From Ahaetulla prasina (lineage: Eukaryota; Chordata; Lepidosauria; Squamata; Colubridae): DNA of 64,000 bases. The DNA is taken from assembly GCF_028640845.1 (NCBI RefSeq), contig NC_080539.1, forward strand, positions 191,961,436-192,025,435, written 5' to 3'. Shown piece after piece: positions 45,047 through 55,625 of the stretch (its first letter is position 1; the number at the start of each line of letters is the position of its first letter). The position numbers and the translations under genes were made by a program. Under the pieces are notes generated by a model, which saw nothing but the letters and a program-made list of their open reading frames with translations, did no database searches and was not told the origin of the DNA.

Positions 45047-45418
45047 TCATGATTGCCAAAATCCACGTTCTCGAGGTACAGGTACTGAAGCGTCCAATGT
45101 TCCAAGCGCGAAGTCCACAAATGGTTTCCAAGTCTTCCAAAAAATATCTTCTTTATACACACCACTTCTAATTTTAATATCACATGTCATTTTATCATTT
45201 AAAGCTAATTTCCACATTTCAGAATTCCACTCTTCTATTCTAAAAATCACATCTAGTTTCCAATATCTAGCTATTATAATTCTACCTATTATAATCATAA
45301 TTCTAATCAATTCTTTTTCATATTTTGTTAATTCTATTTCCTTAATTACCAACAATAATATAGTTTCCACTCTCAATGTTATTACTTTCCCCATCATTTC
45401 AAATATCATTTTCTCCAA
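45047..45418 (-). pseudogene. L1 ORF2 C-terminal segment
   Basis: Carries IIIGRIIIARYWKLD, IEEWNSEMWKLALNDKMTCD and FWKTWKPFVDFAL, the end of L1 ORF2 as also seen at 18704-18913. It is offset in frame from the main reverse-transcriptase segment. Confidence 0.75.
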
Positions 45419-45679
45419 TTGTTGCCAAAACTTTTAACCTTATCACAATTATACCACATATGTTCATAAGTCCCCAATTCCATCTCACATCTCCAACATT
45501 TTTACTGATTTTTTATCCATTTGTGACAATCTTACTGAGTCAAATACCATTTCAAACAACTTTATAATTGTGCTCTTTAATCCTTGTAGATAAAGTTCTC
45601 ATAATTCTACTCTTCCAATTCACCTTCCAATCTGACTCTGATATTTCAATATTAAGATCTTTTTCCCAATTTATCCTCA

Positions 45680-47143
45680 TCACTCTTTGTAATTTTCATC
45701 AGAATTTATAATCTTATAAACCCTACTAACGAGTCCCTTTAGCCCAATTTCATCTTTCATAATCCGAGATACTAAATATTCAAATTCGGTTTCACATCTA
45801 TTTATCGAATAATTTTCCCTTAGTTTTTTTGTCCATTTTTCTATCTGTATTTTTTCAAACCAACTTAACCCTAATTTTTCAATAATTTCTTTATTCCTCC
45901 TTTCATTTTCCATAACTTTTATCCAATCTCTAATAATTTCTATATTTTCCTCTTTAATCACTTCATTGCATATTATATTATTTTTAATTGGCCAAATTCC
46001 AATTGTCTCCCCCAAAAAGATTATATCCGGAATTAAAATTTTAACAAATTTATTCCACATTTTACTTAATCCCTTTAACCAATAACTTCTACTTACACAT
46101 TTTAAATTTGCTTTATCTAAAAACCACCTTGATCCAAATTTCTCTATATCCTTTAACTCTAAGTCTCTCCAATAGTTATCTTCACCTTTTAATATTTTTA
46201 CCACTATCCGGATACCATACGCACAATAATAATTAAATAATTTGGGGATTCCTAATCCACCTTCCTTTTGATTTTGATACCACATTTTCTTCACTAATCT
46301 AGGTCTTTTGCCACCGTTACAAAATTTATCCAGTTTTTTCTGATATCCTTCAATATCTTTCTCTGTCAAATTTAGTGGTAGCATCTCGAATAAGAAGTTG
46401 AACTTAGGCAGCAACATCATCTTACACATTGCAATTCTACCAAACCAAGACAATTTTAAAATTTTATATTTATCTATCTTCTTCTCAATTTCGTTAATCA
46501 CCACATCATAATTAAGTTTTTTCAATTCTTTAACCTTAAGTGAAAGCACTATACCCAAATATTTCAATGTGTTTTTAATCCTTATCCCAAATTGCTCTTG
46601 CATATTCTCAGACTCATTACCATTACTATCCATCAATAATTCTGACTTTGACCAATTTACTTTCAATCCTGTCATTTCCTCAAATTCTATCAAATACTTA
46701 TATATCTTTTTCAGATCTTTCTCTACATTTTTCAAAATAATTAAAGTATCATCCGCATACAAATTTATCTTATACCCTTTATATCCTTCTAATTCTTCAT
46801 CTTTTTCTATCATTTTTGTCAATATTTCCATAGCCAATAAAAATAATATTGGGGACAGGGGACATCCTTGTCTCGTGCCAGCTTCTAATTTTATCTCTTC
46901 AGTTAATATTCCATTCACCTTCACTCTTGCACTGCTCTTTTGGTACAATTTTGAAATAACATGTATAAACTTATTACCAAAGCCTAAAGCCTCCACAATT
47001 ACTTTAATAGTTTCCCATTGTACAGAATCAAAAGCTTTAAAAATATCCAATGATACTATTCCAATTTTATCACCATTATATTCAGCTACATCTATAATAT
47101 TTAATACTCTTCTAACAATATCACTCATGTATCTACCCTTCAC
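45680..47143 (-). pseudogene. L1 ORF2 reverse transcriptase
   Basis: 487 open residues: VSLDIFKAFDSVQWETI, AGTRQGCPLSPILFLLAMEI, NLYADDTLIILKN with the catalytic box at 46748-46759, the thumb LKVNWSKSELL, NTLKYLGIVLS, and the LSWFGRIAMCKMMLLPKFNF region. Upstream parts (47144-47380, including GEDGLPVEFYKEF-like sequence) are frameshifted, and the C-terminus is in another frame. It belongs to the same insertion as the plus-strand ORF1 and endonuclease. Confidence 0.92.
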
Positions 47144-47375
47144 AAAACCTACTTGATTATAACTTATATATCTATCTATAAATCTATTTAATCTATTGCT
47201 TATAATAGCAGTAAATATCTTTGCATCCTGATTAATTAAAGAAATGGGCGATAGGACTCAATCCTTTCTAAATCTTTATCTGGTTTAGAATTAGGATATC
47301 ACCGTTCTATTCCATGACGAAGGTACTTCTCCACCATGTAATATTCCATTGAATAATTTTGCAGTCTTGGTATTA

Positions 47376-47810
47376 TTAATTCTTTAAATTCTTTATAAAA
47401 CTCAACAGGTAATCCATCCTCGCCTGGAGCTTTCCTAATTTTAATTTTTGTATTATTCCATTAATCTCATCTTGTGTTATATCTTCTTCCATCAATTCCT
47501 TATATGTTTGATCAATTTTCACCACATACTTTTCTAAATAGCTTTGCAATTTTCCCCGATTAATTGGTTTCTTTGAATATAGATTCTGAAAAAAGTTTCT
47601 AACCACTTCACATTTCTCTAATTTTTTATAACATCTTATACCTCTATCATCTATCAAAACTCCAATTTCTCTCTTCTCTCTTTTATCTTTCGCCATCTTT
47701 GCCAATAATTTAGAATTTCTATTACTAAATTCAAAAAAATTCCTATTTAAAAATCTCAAATTTCTTTTTACTAACTCTGTATCTTCTTCTATCATTTTAT
47801 TTCTTAACAT
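47376..47810 (-). pseudogene. L1 ORF2 linker between endonuclease and reverse transcriptase
   Basis: NRNFFEFSNRNSKLLAKMAK, KCEVVRNFFQNLYSK and EEDITQDEINGIIQKLK are the conserved pre-RT linker of L1 ORF2. On minus the frame is open up to the inversion junction near 47818. Confidence 0.85.
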
Positions 47811-47818
47811 ATTAAGCT

Positions 47819-48611
47819 CCGGGGGGCGTGGCCATGACCGTGGTGGGGTAAGGACCTTTCCTTCACTTCACAGGGCTTAATAATGAAGATTTATGAGGAT
47901 TAATGCTGTTTGGAATGCACCGTTATGGATGAAAGTTAATAAATCATGAAGTGGAAGTGTTAATAGCCCAGCAGACTGAATTTAAAACTGGTAGGTCATT
48001 TGAAACTGCTTGAATTAAGGAGTTTTTACTGCGTGGAATGACCGAACTGGCAAACACGATGAGTTTGGAATAAACTGCTGTCTTTTGCTTTCCTTATTAT
48101 AATTATCGTGTTCTGTGTTAAATGCTGAGGCTAAGGAATATCAAAGACTGAATTTGCTAATGAGAAGAATTTTAATTGAAGAGATCGATCTTTTGTGCTG
48201 GACTGACTGGCTGAAGAAGATTTTATTAGGTGATAATTTTTTTTTAATTATTATTTTTCTTTTGAGAGGAAATTAATAGCTTGTTTATATTATAGAAAAC
48301 AAAAAAAGGACTTTGTTTTGAAGTTCAAGCTGGTTTTTTTTTTTCTTCTCTGCCGACGTGGAGAAAAAATGGCGCTGATTAAGCTGTGAGGTAATTGTGT
48401 TTCTTTGTGGAGTGAATATGACTCATAAGTTACTGATAAGCTACTAACGAGTGCAAATAAGCCGTTTCGCTTCAATTAAAAGATTGTCGTCCCTTGATCT
48501 TCATCAAGACCCTCTGTAAAATTGGTTTGACTGCTGTCCTTTGATCTTCACTAAGACTCTTTGAAAAATTGGAATCCTAGTTTGAGAAATTTTTTGTTTT
48601 TTTTTTTCAAA
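47819..48611 (+). promoter_or_regulatory. L1 5' UTR
   Basis: Starts GGGGGGCGTGGCCATGACCG at the inversion junction, followed by ~790 bp of non-coding sequence before ORF1. A G-rich start is typical of full-length L1 5' ends, so this copy appears complete at 5'. It would hold the internal promoter; no motif is identified. Confidence 0.7.
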
Positions 48612-49364
48612 ATGACTCAACAACTTTCAGAAACGCAGCAAATTGCTGCAGCTTTAAATAAAATTGGGGAAAAAATAGCAGGACTATCAGAGCGTATAGA
48701 TAATTTGACATTTAAACTGACATCTGAAGTGCAAAATTTAAAGCAAGAGATGAATGATAACTTTGCTAAACAAAAAGAGGAAATGATAATGATTAAAGAT
48801 GAAATGGAGCAGCTGCATGTGCATGAGGCAAAAGTAGATCGGCAAATTGGCAAAATATTTTATAAAAATGAGCAGCAAGATAAGAGAATTTGTCTTTTGG
48901 AAGAAGAGATGAGGAAATATAATTTTGTTATTAGAGGAATCTCGGAAGAAAGGGAGGATAAATTGAAACAGCGGGTTTTGAAATGGATTAATGATTTGGA
49001 TACGCAACTTACGTTCACATTAGCAGACCTGGCAAGTGTTTTTAGAATTGGATATAGAAGGCAAAATGGTTCTAACAGGAATGTGCTTGTCAGGTTCGCA
49101 AATCTTGGTGATAAGTTGGAAGTTATGGCCAAGTTAAGAGAATTGGGAGATGCTTTGAAGTTTGAAGGGAAGACTATTCAAGTCTTCCCGGATATATCAA
49201 GAGAAGAAAGGGCATGGAGATTTTTTTTAAAACCAATTACAAAAGTTTTGAGAGATAATGGAATTAAATACAATTGGAGGCCACCACAACAATTGAAATT
49301 TTTTTATAAAGGAAGGATGCGTACAATCACCCCAGATATAGATGCATTATTATATCTGGGGTGA
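48612..49364 (+). CDS. L1 ORF1 RNA-binding protein (250 aa)
   Basis: Open from ATG 48612 (MTQQLSETQQ); an upstream in-frame ATG at 48561 lies in the UTR and is less likely. Residues ~1-105 form a heptad-rich coiled coil for trimerisation (RIDNLTFKLTSEVQNLKQEM). The RRM (MRKYNFVIRGI, VFRIGYRRQNGSNRNVLVRF) and the C-terminal domain (FEGKTIQVFPDISREERAWR) follow. It binds L1 RNA and chaperones retrotransposition. A further frame, 49361-49642, acidic and lysine-rich, may be a frameshifted C-terminal tail or inter-ORF sequence. No internal stop is present. Confidence 0.9.
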   Translation: MTQQLSETQQIAAALNKIGEKIAGLSERIDNLTFKLTSEVQNLKQEMNDNFAKQKEEMIMIKDEMEQLHVHEAKVDRQIGKIFYKNEQQDKRICLLEEEMRKYNFVIRGISEEREDKLKQRVLKWINDLDTQLTFTLADLASVFRIGYRRQNGSNRNVLVRFANLGDKLEVMAKLRELGDALKFEGKTIQVFPDISREERAWRFFLKPITKVLRDNGIKYNWRPPQQLKFFYKGRMRTITPDIDALLYLG

Positions 49365-49874
49365 TTGGACTGATTGAGATGGAGGATTTAATGGAGATAA
49401 AAGATCAAATGCTTCAGATGGGTGGAACATACGTGGAAACATCAATCTCAGAAGAAGAAAAAGGGGCTATTGGAGGGCAAGACTCTAAAGGGTTAAAGAG
49501 GAAAGAAATATCACCTGTGTTGGTTGAACAGAAGAAGAGTCGTGAGGATACAGTAGGAGAAGAAGCAGATAAGAGTCTTGGAAAATATGAAGCTGAATGC
49601 GGGTCATCGCTATCTTTTTTTTTGAGTGATGAATTCAAATAGACAGCCCGAAAGAAGTGCCCCGGGCATTGGCACGTCCCCTCTCCCCCATTCTCTTTAT
49701 AGAGGCGAAACCGATGAGGATGTGGGGGAAGAAGATTGTTTGTATTTTATTGTTTGTTTTGTTTTTTGTTTTTTGTCTGTTTGCTTATTGTTGTTTATAT
49801 GGTAGTTTAATGTCAGGTGGTGGGGGGCACAGAAAGGAAGATGCGGGGATAGGATTAAAAAATTTATATTTTAA

Positions 49875-50860
49875 ATGGGAGTTATAAAAATAATGTCATG
49901 GAATGTGAAGGGTACAGGGAATCAGATTAAAAGAAGAAGATTGGAGCTTAAGATTAAAAGGGATTTACCAGACATTTTATTTTTACAAGAAACCCATCAG
50001 AAATCTGAAGATTCAAATAGAATGTATATAAAAGGTATGCAAATATATGAAAAAGCATTTGGAACTTCAAAAGCTAGAGGAGTTGCAACACTGATATCAG
50101 ATAGGGTATACTTTGAAAAACATAAGGTAATTTTGGATGAAGATGGAAGATATGTAATAATTGTTGGAAATCTTAATGAGGAAAAAGTGACACTTGTTAA
50201 TTTATATTTACCGAATGAAAAACAAAGAGAATTTCTTGAAAAAATAACAAAAATTTTGGAGAATGAAAGTGTAGGGAAAGTAATTGTGGCTGGGGATTTT
50301 AATTTAATCAGAGATAAAATAGACAGTACTAATCCCACCCGCTGTGGAGGAGCAAATAAAATGGGGATTTTAAATATGTGGATGCTTCGAAATGGCGTGG
50401 TTGATGTGTGGAGAGAGGTTAAAGGAATTGAGAGAGTATACACTTTTTTCTCTAAGATATACAATACATATTCTAGAATTGATTATATTTTTCTTTCTAA
50501 AGATTTGTTGAACAATGTGGATAAGGTAGATGTGGGAATTTTTAAAGATTCTGATCATGCAGAAGTTATGGTGGACTTAGATTTTAATTTTGAGAAAAAA
50601 AGAAGCTATTGGAGATATGACGAGAAATTGTATAAAAATGAAAAGGATAAAAAATGGATACTTAAAAAATTGGAGGAAAGTTGGAGATTAAATGATAACG
50701 GGGAGGTTAAATTTGAAATTGTTTGGGATGCGATGAAAGCGGTGTTTAGAGGGGAGAGTATCAAATTATCAAGTAGGAAATATAAAAATTATAAAATTAA
50801 AATGGAAAGAGATAAAAATCAGATTAAAGAATTGGAAAATCAATTTTTGCTTACTAAAGA
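49875..50860 (+). CDS. L1 ORF2 endonuclease domain, cut by the inversion
   Basis: The ORF2 start at ATG 49875 gives MGVIKIMSWNVKGTGN, then DILFLQETHQKS, VIVAGDFNLIRDKID, RIDYIFLSKDLL and KDSDHAEVMVDL, the complete set of AP-endonuclease motifs (N, E, D, N, D, H). About 329 residues are L1. The frame then runs 13 codons into L2-B UTR before a stop at 50900. It nicks target DNA to prime reverse transcription. The reverse-transcriptase half is on the other strand, so no full ORF2 can be made. Confidence 0.92.
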
Positions 50861-51056
50861 TAAATTTATTAATTTTAAACGGGGTTTTTTAGTATGGTAA
50901 ATTTTAACCATTGGGCTAATTTAAAATAAGTTTTTTAAATCGTATTTTAAACTTGTATATTGTATTGTCGGTTTTATTATGCCTGTACACCGCCCTGAGT
51001 CCTTCGGGAGAAGGGCGGTATAAAAATCAAATAAAATAAATAAATAAAAATAAATA
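50861..51056 (+). mobile_element. L2-B 3' UTR end
   Basis: Begins with the right L1 target duplication (50861-50876) and ends with the ACCGCCCTGAGTCCTTCGGG hairpin and a (AATA)n tail, continuing L2-B from 44884. Confidence 0.9.
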
Positions 51057-51061
51057 AACTC

Positions 51062-51705
51062 TCTAGGCGTCTTCTCCGGCGTTTCATCCCCCTCAGCTCC
51101 TCGGAGAACCAAGGCGCCGGTTGGGATCTGCGCCGGGTCAGAGGCCGCAGAGGCACGACATGGTCTAAAGCCCCAGCCGCAGCCCGTTCCCAGGCTGCGG
51201 CTAGTTCCTCTGCCGTGCCGTGAGCCAGACCCTCAGGAAGTGCCCCAAGCTCCGTCCGGAACCTCTCCGGGTCCATCAGGCGCCTGGGACGGTACCAACG
51301 TAATGGTTCCGTCTCCCTGCGGTGTTGGGTAGCGGTCAGAAAGTCCAGGCGAAGGAGAGAGTGATCTGACCATGACAAAGGTTCTGTGACTATATCTCTC
51401 AAGTCCAGATCCTTCAACCACTGACCAGAGATGAAAATCAGGTCCAGTGTGCCTCCCCCGATGTGAGTGGGGCCATCCACTACTTGAGTCAGGTCCAGGG
51501 CCGTCATGGAGGCCATGAACTCCCGAGCTACTGTCGATGACGAGCCGGCAGATGGCAAGTTAAAGTCCCCCATGACTAAAAGTCTGGGGGTCTCCACTGC
51601 CACCCCGGCAAGCACCTCCAGGAGCTCGGGCAGGGCGGCTGTCATGCAGCAAGGAGCCAGGTACGCGACCAGCAAGCCCATCTGACATCTATGACCCCAC
51701 CTCAC
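51062..51705 (-). pseudogene. L2-A endonuclease, C-terminal part
   Basis: VMGDFNLPSAG, THIGGGTLDLIFISGQW and SWSDHSLLRLDF are visible, followed by the basic linker that ends at the L2-B insertion. It is separated from the N-terminal ORF by a frameshift near 51720. Confidence 0.88.
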
Positions 51706-51754
51706 AAAGAGGATTCACACCCGGCAATCTGAGGTACAGTGGTCTCCCTCGGCT

Positions 51755-52615
51755 CTAGACTCTCTTTAACAACAACCGCCACCCCCCCACCCCTACCCTG
51801 GGCCCTCGGCTGATGGAATGCACGGAAACCCGGTGGGCACATCTCAACCAGGGGCACGCCCCTTCAGTGCCCAACCAGGTCTCCGTAACGCCTATAATAT
51901 CCGCGGCACCCCCCTGAATCAGATCATGTATTAGGGGGGCCTTATTGGCCACGGACCGTGCGTTGCATAACATCAGACGAAGGCCCAGGCTCTGAGGGTC
52001 TTGACCATCCGGGGAACGGGAGAAGTCAGGGGGATCGGGGCACGCAATCGCCTGCAAACATCGAACGCGTGACCCCCTAAACCGATACGATCCCCCCCTT
52101 CCGCCATATCTGCCCCTCCCACTTACCGTGCAGATGGACTCACCCTCACACAAAGGAACACACTCCCCCCCTATAACCTCCGAACCCATTTGATAGTCGC
52201 CACGAGCATGCGCTGGAATTGGTTTCCCTCCTGACGGGCTACCCCCATCACCCGCCCTAACCCTCCCACCCCTTAAAAATACCCCGTCTAAAAACCCCCA
52301 AAGGCTCTTTCTTTTCGCATGCCACCTCTGTGGGTCCCAAGACCCGTCATTGAGGCCGGCCCTTGGTAGCAACGTGGGCCATTCCTGCGAGGCGGGGGCA
52401 CCTCGCAGGCGCAAGAGTTCATGTACAGTGTAGCGCATAGAAAAGTGCGAATCGGCGAGGGATGCTAAGATGGTAAAATCCCAGAATAGTAAAAATGGTG
52501 GATCTTCCAGCGGATGCCCAATTGGTAGGAGGACAGATGGAGCAGGAACCAGATAACGATGACAAAGCAGGAACAGATAGGCCGGCAGTCTCCATAGTGA
52601 GCTTATGGAAAACAA
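51755..52615 (-). pseudogene. L2-A N-terminal extension plus endonuclease start
   Basis: 286 open residues. About 190 precede the endonuclease: a hydrophobic start, [35 protein letters not shown], a glycine-rich segment and [14 protein letters not shown]. The endonuclease begins at [20 protein letters not shown] and continues to [13 protein letters not shown]. Being uninterrupted here and mirrored in L2-B, the extension is probably part of the native protein. Confidence 0.75.
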
Positions 52616-52670
52616 TTCTACAATAGTTCTTGATCAAGTAGAAATGGCTATCGGTCTGTCAAAGTCCATA

Positions 52671-53037
52671 GACCAGTCCAAACTAGTCCAATCCAGTCCA
52701 GTTTATATATATATAAATATATTATATATATACACACACCACACACGTTTCAGTTCTGCTTCCAACTAAAAAGAAGAAATCTATTTTCTAGTTTTAGGAG
52801 TACGTATTTTAAATTGGGAAGAACTACAAAGCCTTACCATGCTTTTTCGTCTTAGCCTCTCCACCTACGTACTCCATACTAATTTTGAAATAGTGCTTCT
52901 TTCATTCACAAACAGATTTCACCACCTGGAATCATGGTAATGGTGACATAATGTAATCAAAACACTGTCTCTTTTTAAGTAAGTTTCATACTCATGGTGC
53001 ATGTAAAAAAAAAAGGTAGTTGTGTAGGCAACTTTAC
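52671..53037. other. Short simple repeats, otherwise nothing
   Basis: AGTCCA-type repeats (52664-52700) and a (TA)n/(CA)n stretch (52701-52748) lie next to the L2-A end. The rest is unassigned. Confidence 0.5.
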
Positions 53038-53719
53038 TAAGGTGACCAATTGTCCTCCTTAAGGGAGAACAGTGCTTCTTTTGTAAGTTCTGCCCTCTCT
53101 CGAAAAGTGTCCTACATGTCCTACTTTTCGATATTTGAAGACTAATGTGTAAATCTCCATATTCGATCCATGCCAATCCGATCCGTTGTGTGTGATGTGA
53201 CGTATTTGTATTTGACATAATGATTCATCAAGGCTCGGTACAGTGCGGCAAGACGCAATTATGAGACACATGTGCTCTGCACAGGAGAATTGTTTTGATA
53301 GAGTGCGCCAAGCGCAACAGTGCACCACACACAAGTGGCTTTGTTTACTTCTTAGCGAAACACGACAGCACACATGCATGCATTAGACTCACTTCTTTCT
53401 CAGTGAATATTCAATCATATATAGGTGAGCACAATAATTCACGTTTTATTAATTCATTATCAACTTAATAATTTCCAAATATGTATAATTTTATTTACAA
53501 GTTTATTCGCTTATGTTATTGTTTGTTTTAATAATTAATTGATGGCACAATTACAATATAAATATAAAATGGTATTGTTACAAATGTTTTTATTATGCAT
53601 TTATTGTATTATAGTGTATTCTGTATTGTTGCAATGAATAAAATATTTCTTTTATTTATGATTTTTTTTCTTCAATTTATTTGTCTCTTCCTTCTCATTG
53701 TAAAAAAGTTGGTCACCTT
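53038..53719. mobile_element. hAT-like non-autonomous transposon (682 bp)
   Basis: Ends TAAGGTGACCAATTG and AAAAAGTTGGTCACCTT are inverted repeats. A perfect 8-bp duplication (AACTTTAC) lies at 53030-53037 and 53720-53727. The interior shows no transposase; the minus frame 53379-53059 has no family motif. Confidence 0.85.
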
Positions 53720-53727
53720 AACTTTAC

Positions 53728-54444
53728 ACTCTTAGTAAAAAAAATTGTTCAAAGATTGGATTGAACAATTACCTAAAATTTGCACTGCTAGTTGCTACTT
53801 CTCCCTTGTTTCTCCTCTGCTTTGTCACTCCCTGTCAAAGGTCCTAAAACAGTTTAGCTGCAATGAACAAAACAGCAATTGATTCTTAGACGGATTCCTC
53901 CCACTTCTTAGATATTTTAAATTTTAAAATGTATTAAATCTATACATGACTTAATATATTTCTTTTCCTACTGAAAATCACTAGAAATGACACTCATTAT
54001 ATAGAGATTTGTCTCTGAATTTTGATGCTGCAATGGGGGGGAGGGTTCTGGGACTAAAAACAGGAAAGCTGAGATCCACAAGCAGCCCACATAGTTATTC
54101 TGTATTGTGTTGTATTGTATTGTACTGTACTGTGCATTGCTCATCCTTGACAACAATCTTCTTGTAATATTAAGGCAATTTAATTCACCCTAATGTGGCA
54201 AGTAGCCTGATTTTTCAAAAATCCTTTATCTCTAAGGTTTTGTCTCTGTAAAGGACCTGTAGAATAGCTATTATCTTTCTTAAATGAAAGACTTACCAAA
54301 TAATTTCAGCCCAACCCCACTGTGTTTTTTACATGCCATTACCATTAAATTGTGATATCCTTATAATTTTCTACATGAGAATATTTTTGATCTTGTTTTT
54401 ATTATAAATATCTTTCTGTTTTTCTAATGTATACATTTTCCTAA
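53728..54444. other. No recognisable feature
   Basis: AT-rich with a short (TGTATTGTATTGTACTGTACTGT) run near 54110. Nothing else seen. Confidence 0.4.
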
Positions 54445-54747
54445 TGAAGGGACATAATAATAATAGAACAGGTAGAATTGGTGGGACATAATACTGGAGT
54501 TAGTAGAATTGGTTTGACTTGCTGCTTTGCTTCTGTAAGAATTGCTTTGCTAACAATTAGAACCACCTCTGCCATTTGTTTCTACCAGTGATCTCACTTC
54601 TATGTTATGTGTTTTGATATCATTCCATACCTGGTGGATAACTCAAGAAGCGGGGTTGCTAAGCACCCACCTACCCACCTTCCTTGCTGCATTGACAAAG
54701 GATGGGCTAGGGGGCCAGAATTGGTACTAAACTAATGCCTGTGAGGG

Positions 54748-54756
54748 TATAAAAAG
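54748..54756 (+). promoter_or_regulatory. LTR TATA box
   Basis: TATAAAAAG preceded by GCCTGTGAGGG, about 105 bp before the AATAAA signal: standard U3/R spacing. Confidence 0.7.
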
Positions 54757-54853
54757 GACGCCATACCTTCCCCAAAGTGTAGCTATCTCCTCACATGCAT
54801 TGTATCTGTATGTTATGGATATAGTCCCACCCAGTATTTTGTTTTTGGCCATA

Positions 54854-54859
54854 AATAAA
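54854..54859 (+). terminator. LTR polyadenylation signal
   Basis: AATAAA within GGCCATAAATAAAATCTGC, downstream of the TATA box. Confidence 0.7.
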
Positions 54860-54943
54860 ATCTGCTTCTTTTTGTAAGCCTCATCTTGTGACTCTCTTTT
54901 TGGCATTCTGGTGACTCAAGTACATTTTGGGACCTTACATTTA

Positions 54944-54961
54944 TGGCACCCCAGATGGGAC
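54944..54961 (+). promoter_or_regulatory. Candidate primer binding site
   Basis: TGGCACCCCAGATGGGAC, four bases after the LTR. It begins TGG as tRNA-primed sites do. The tRNA species is not assigned. Confidence 0.55.
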
Positions 54962-55514
54962 TTGAAGGCATAGTTTCTTCAAGGTGGCTGCATTTGGCTT
55001 CCAACAAATGGAGCTGCTTTGAGGCTTAGTGGCCTTCATTAAAGGCAGACAGAAGAAACCATCTAGGATCAGTACTGAAGTCAAGAGCGCTCCTGGAAAA
55101 ATTTATCCAGTGACTTTGACCTGGTCATTTGCTGGCAGGCTCTGATTCTGCCTGCCCTGAACACCTAACCAAAGAGGCTTGCATTGGGGGGTGGGGTTTA
55201 TGGAACTGAGCTCTTCTGGGTGAGTAGAAATTTTTTTCTTGGGAAGGGGAGTGTTGCCTTGTGTGTGTGAGTGACTGAGATGTAGGAAATGCCTACACTT
55301 TGAAAGGCATGTGACTGTTGGAGTAAGAATTTGAAGTTCAGGGGAGGGTTCTGACCAAACTTTGAACCGGCAGGGGAGGTCTGAGAAATCCCTTAGGGAA
55401 AAAGGGAGGGTTTGGTTAAGCTTCGAACCAACGGAAAAGTCTGGGAAATCCCCTCAGGAGACAGAGAAAGTCTAGTCAGGCTTTGAGCTGATGGAAAGAA
55501 ATCCCCTGGGAAAA

Positions 55515-55625
55515 ATGGGCAACTATATTGGTAGCCAGTCTGGAACAAATAACCTAGTAAAAAGAATAGGGCTGTGTTCTCCATTCAGCTATGTTAGCCC
55601 ACTGGAACACATTACAAACCAGTTG
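55515..55625 (+). pseudogene. Retroviral gag start (matrix), broken
   Basis: ATG at 55515 followed by a glycine codon (MGNYIGSQ), the N-myristoylation context of retroviral matrix. About 37 codons stay open before a stop. It lies ~575 bp after the LTR, as expected for gag. Confidence 0.5.

Larger units (their letters stand above)
44885..50860. mobile_element. L1 LINE with 5' inversion (twin priming)
   Basis: A 5976-bp insertion in the L2-B 3' UTR. It starts with poly(T) (poly(A) on minus) and runs through the ORF2 C-terminus and reverse transcriptase on minus to ~47818. It then switches to plus with the L1 5' end (GGGGGGCGTGGCC), ORF1 and the ORF2 endonuclease up to 50860. This order (3' half in sense, 5' half inverted, internal breakpoint joined to target DNA) is the signature of twin priming. 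A 16-bp duplication flanks it. The two halves meet almost at the same ORF2 linker position. Confidence 0.93.
51057..52670 (-). mobile_element. L2 copy A, 5' part
   Basis: Continues the linker interrupted at 40519: on minus this part ends ...RRRRRLES and the left part resumes SWRSSRSE. Its 5' boundary near 52670 is approximate. It lacks most of the GC-rich 5' region present in L2-B. Confidence 0.88.
54445..54939 (+). repeat. Retroviral 5' LTR (495 bp)
   Basis: Starts TGAAGGGAC and ends CCTTACA. It matches 63042-63404 with about a dozen differences plus a large AAT expansion in the 3' copy. Confidence 0.88.

Noticed and set aside
49361..49642. Separate gene after L1 ORF1
   Set aside because: It lies between ORF1 and ORF2 of the same L1, starts at a GTG overlapping the ORF1 stop, and is best read as a frameshifted tail or inter-ORF sequence.
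53059..53379. Minus-strand ORF as a possible transposase
   Set aside because: No hAT motif (no RW, CxxH or C-terminal dimerisation block). The element is too short to encode one.
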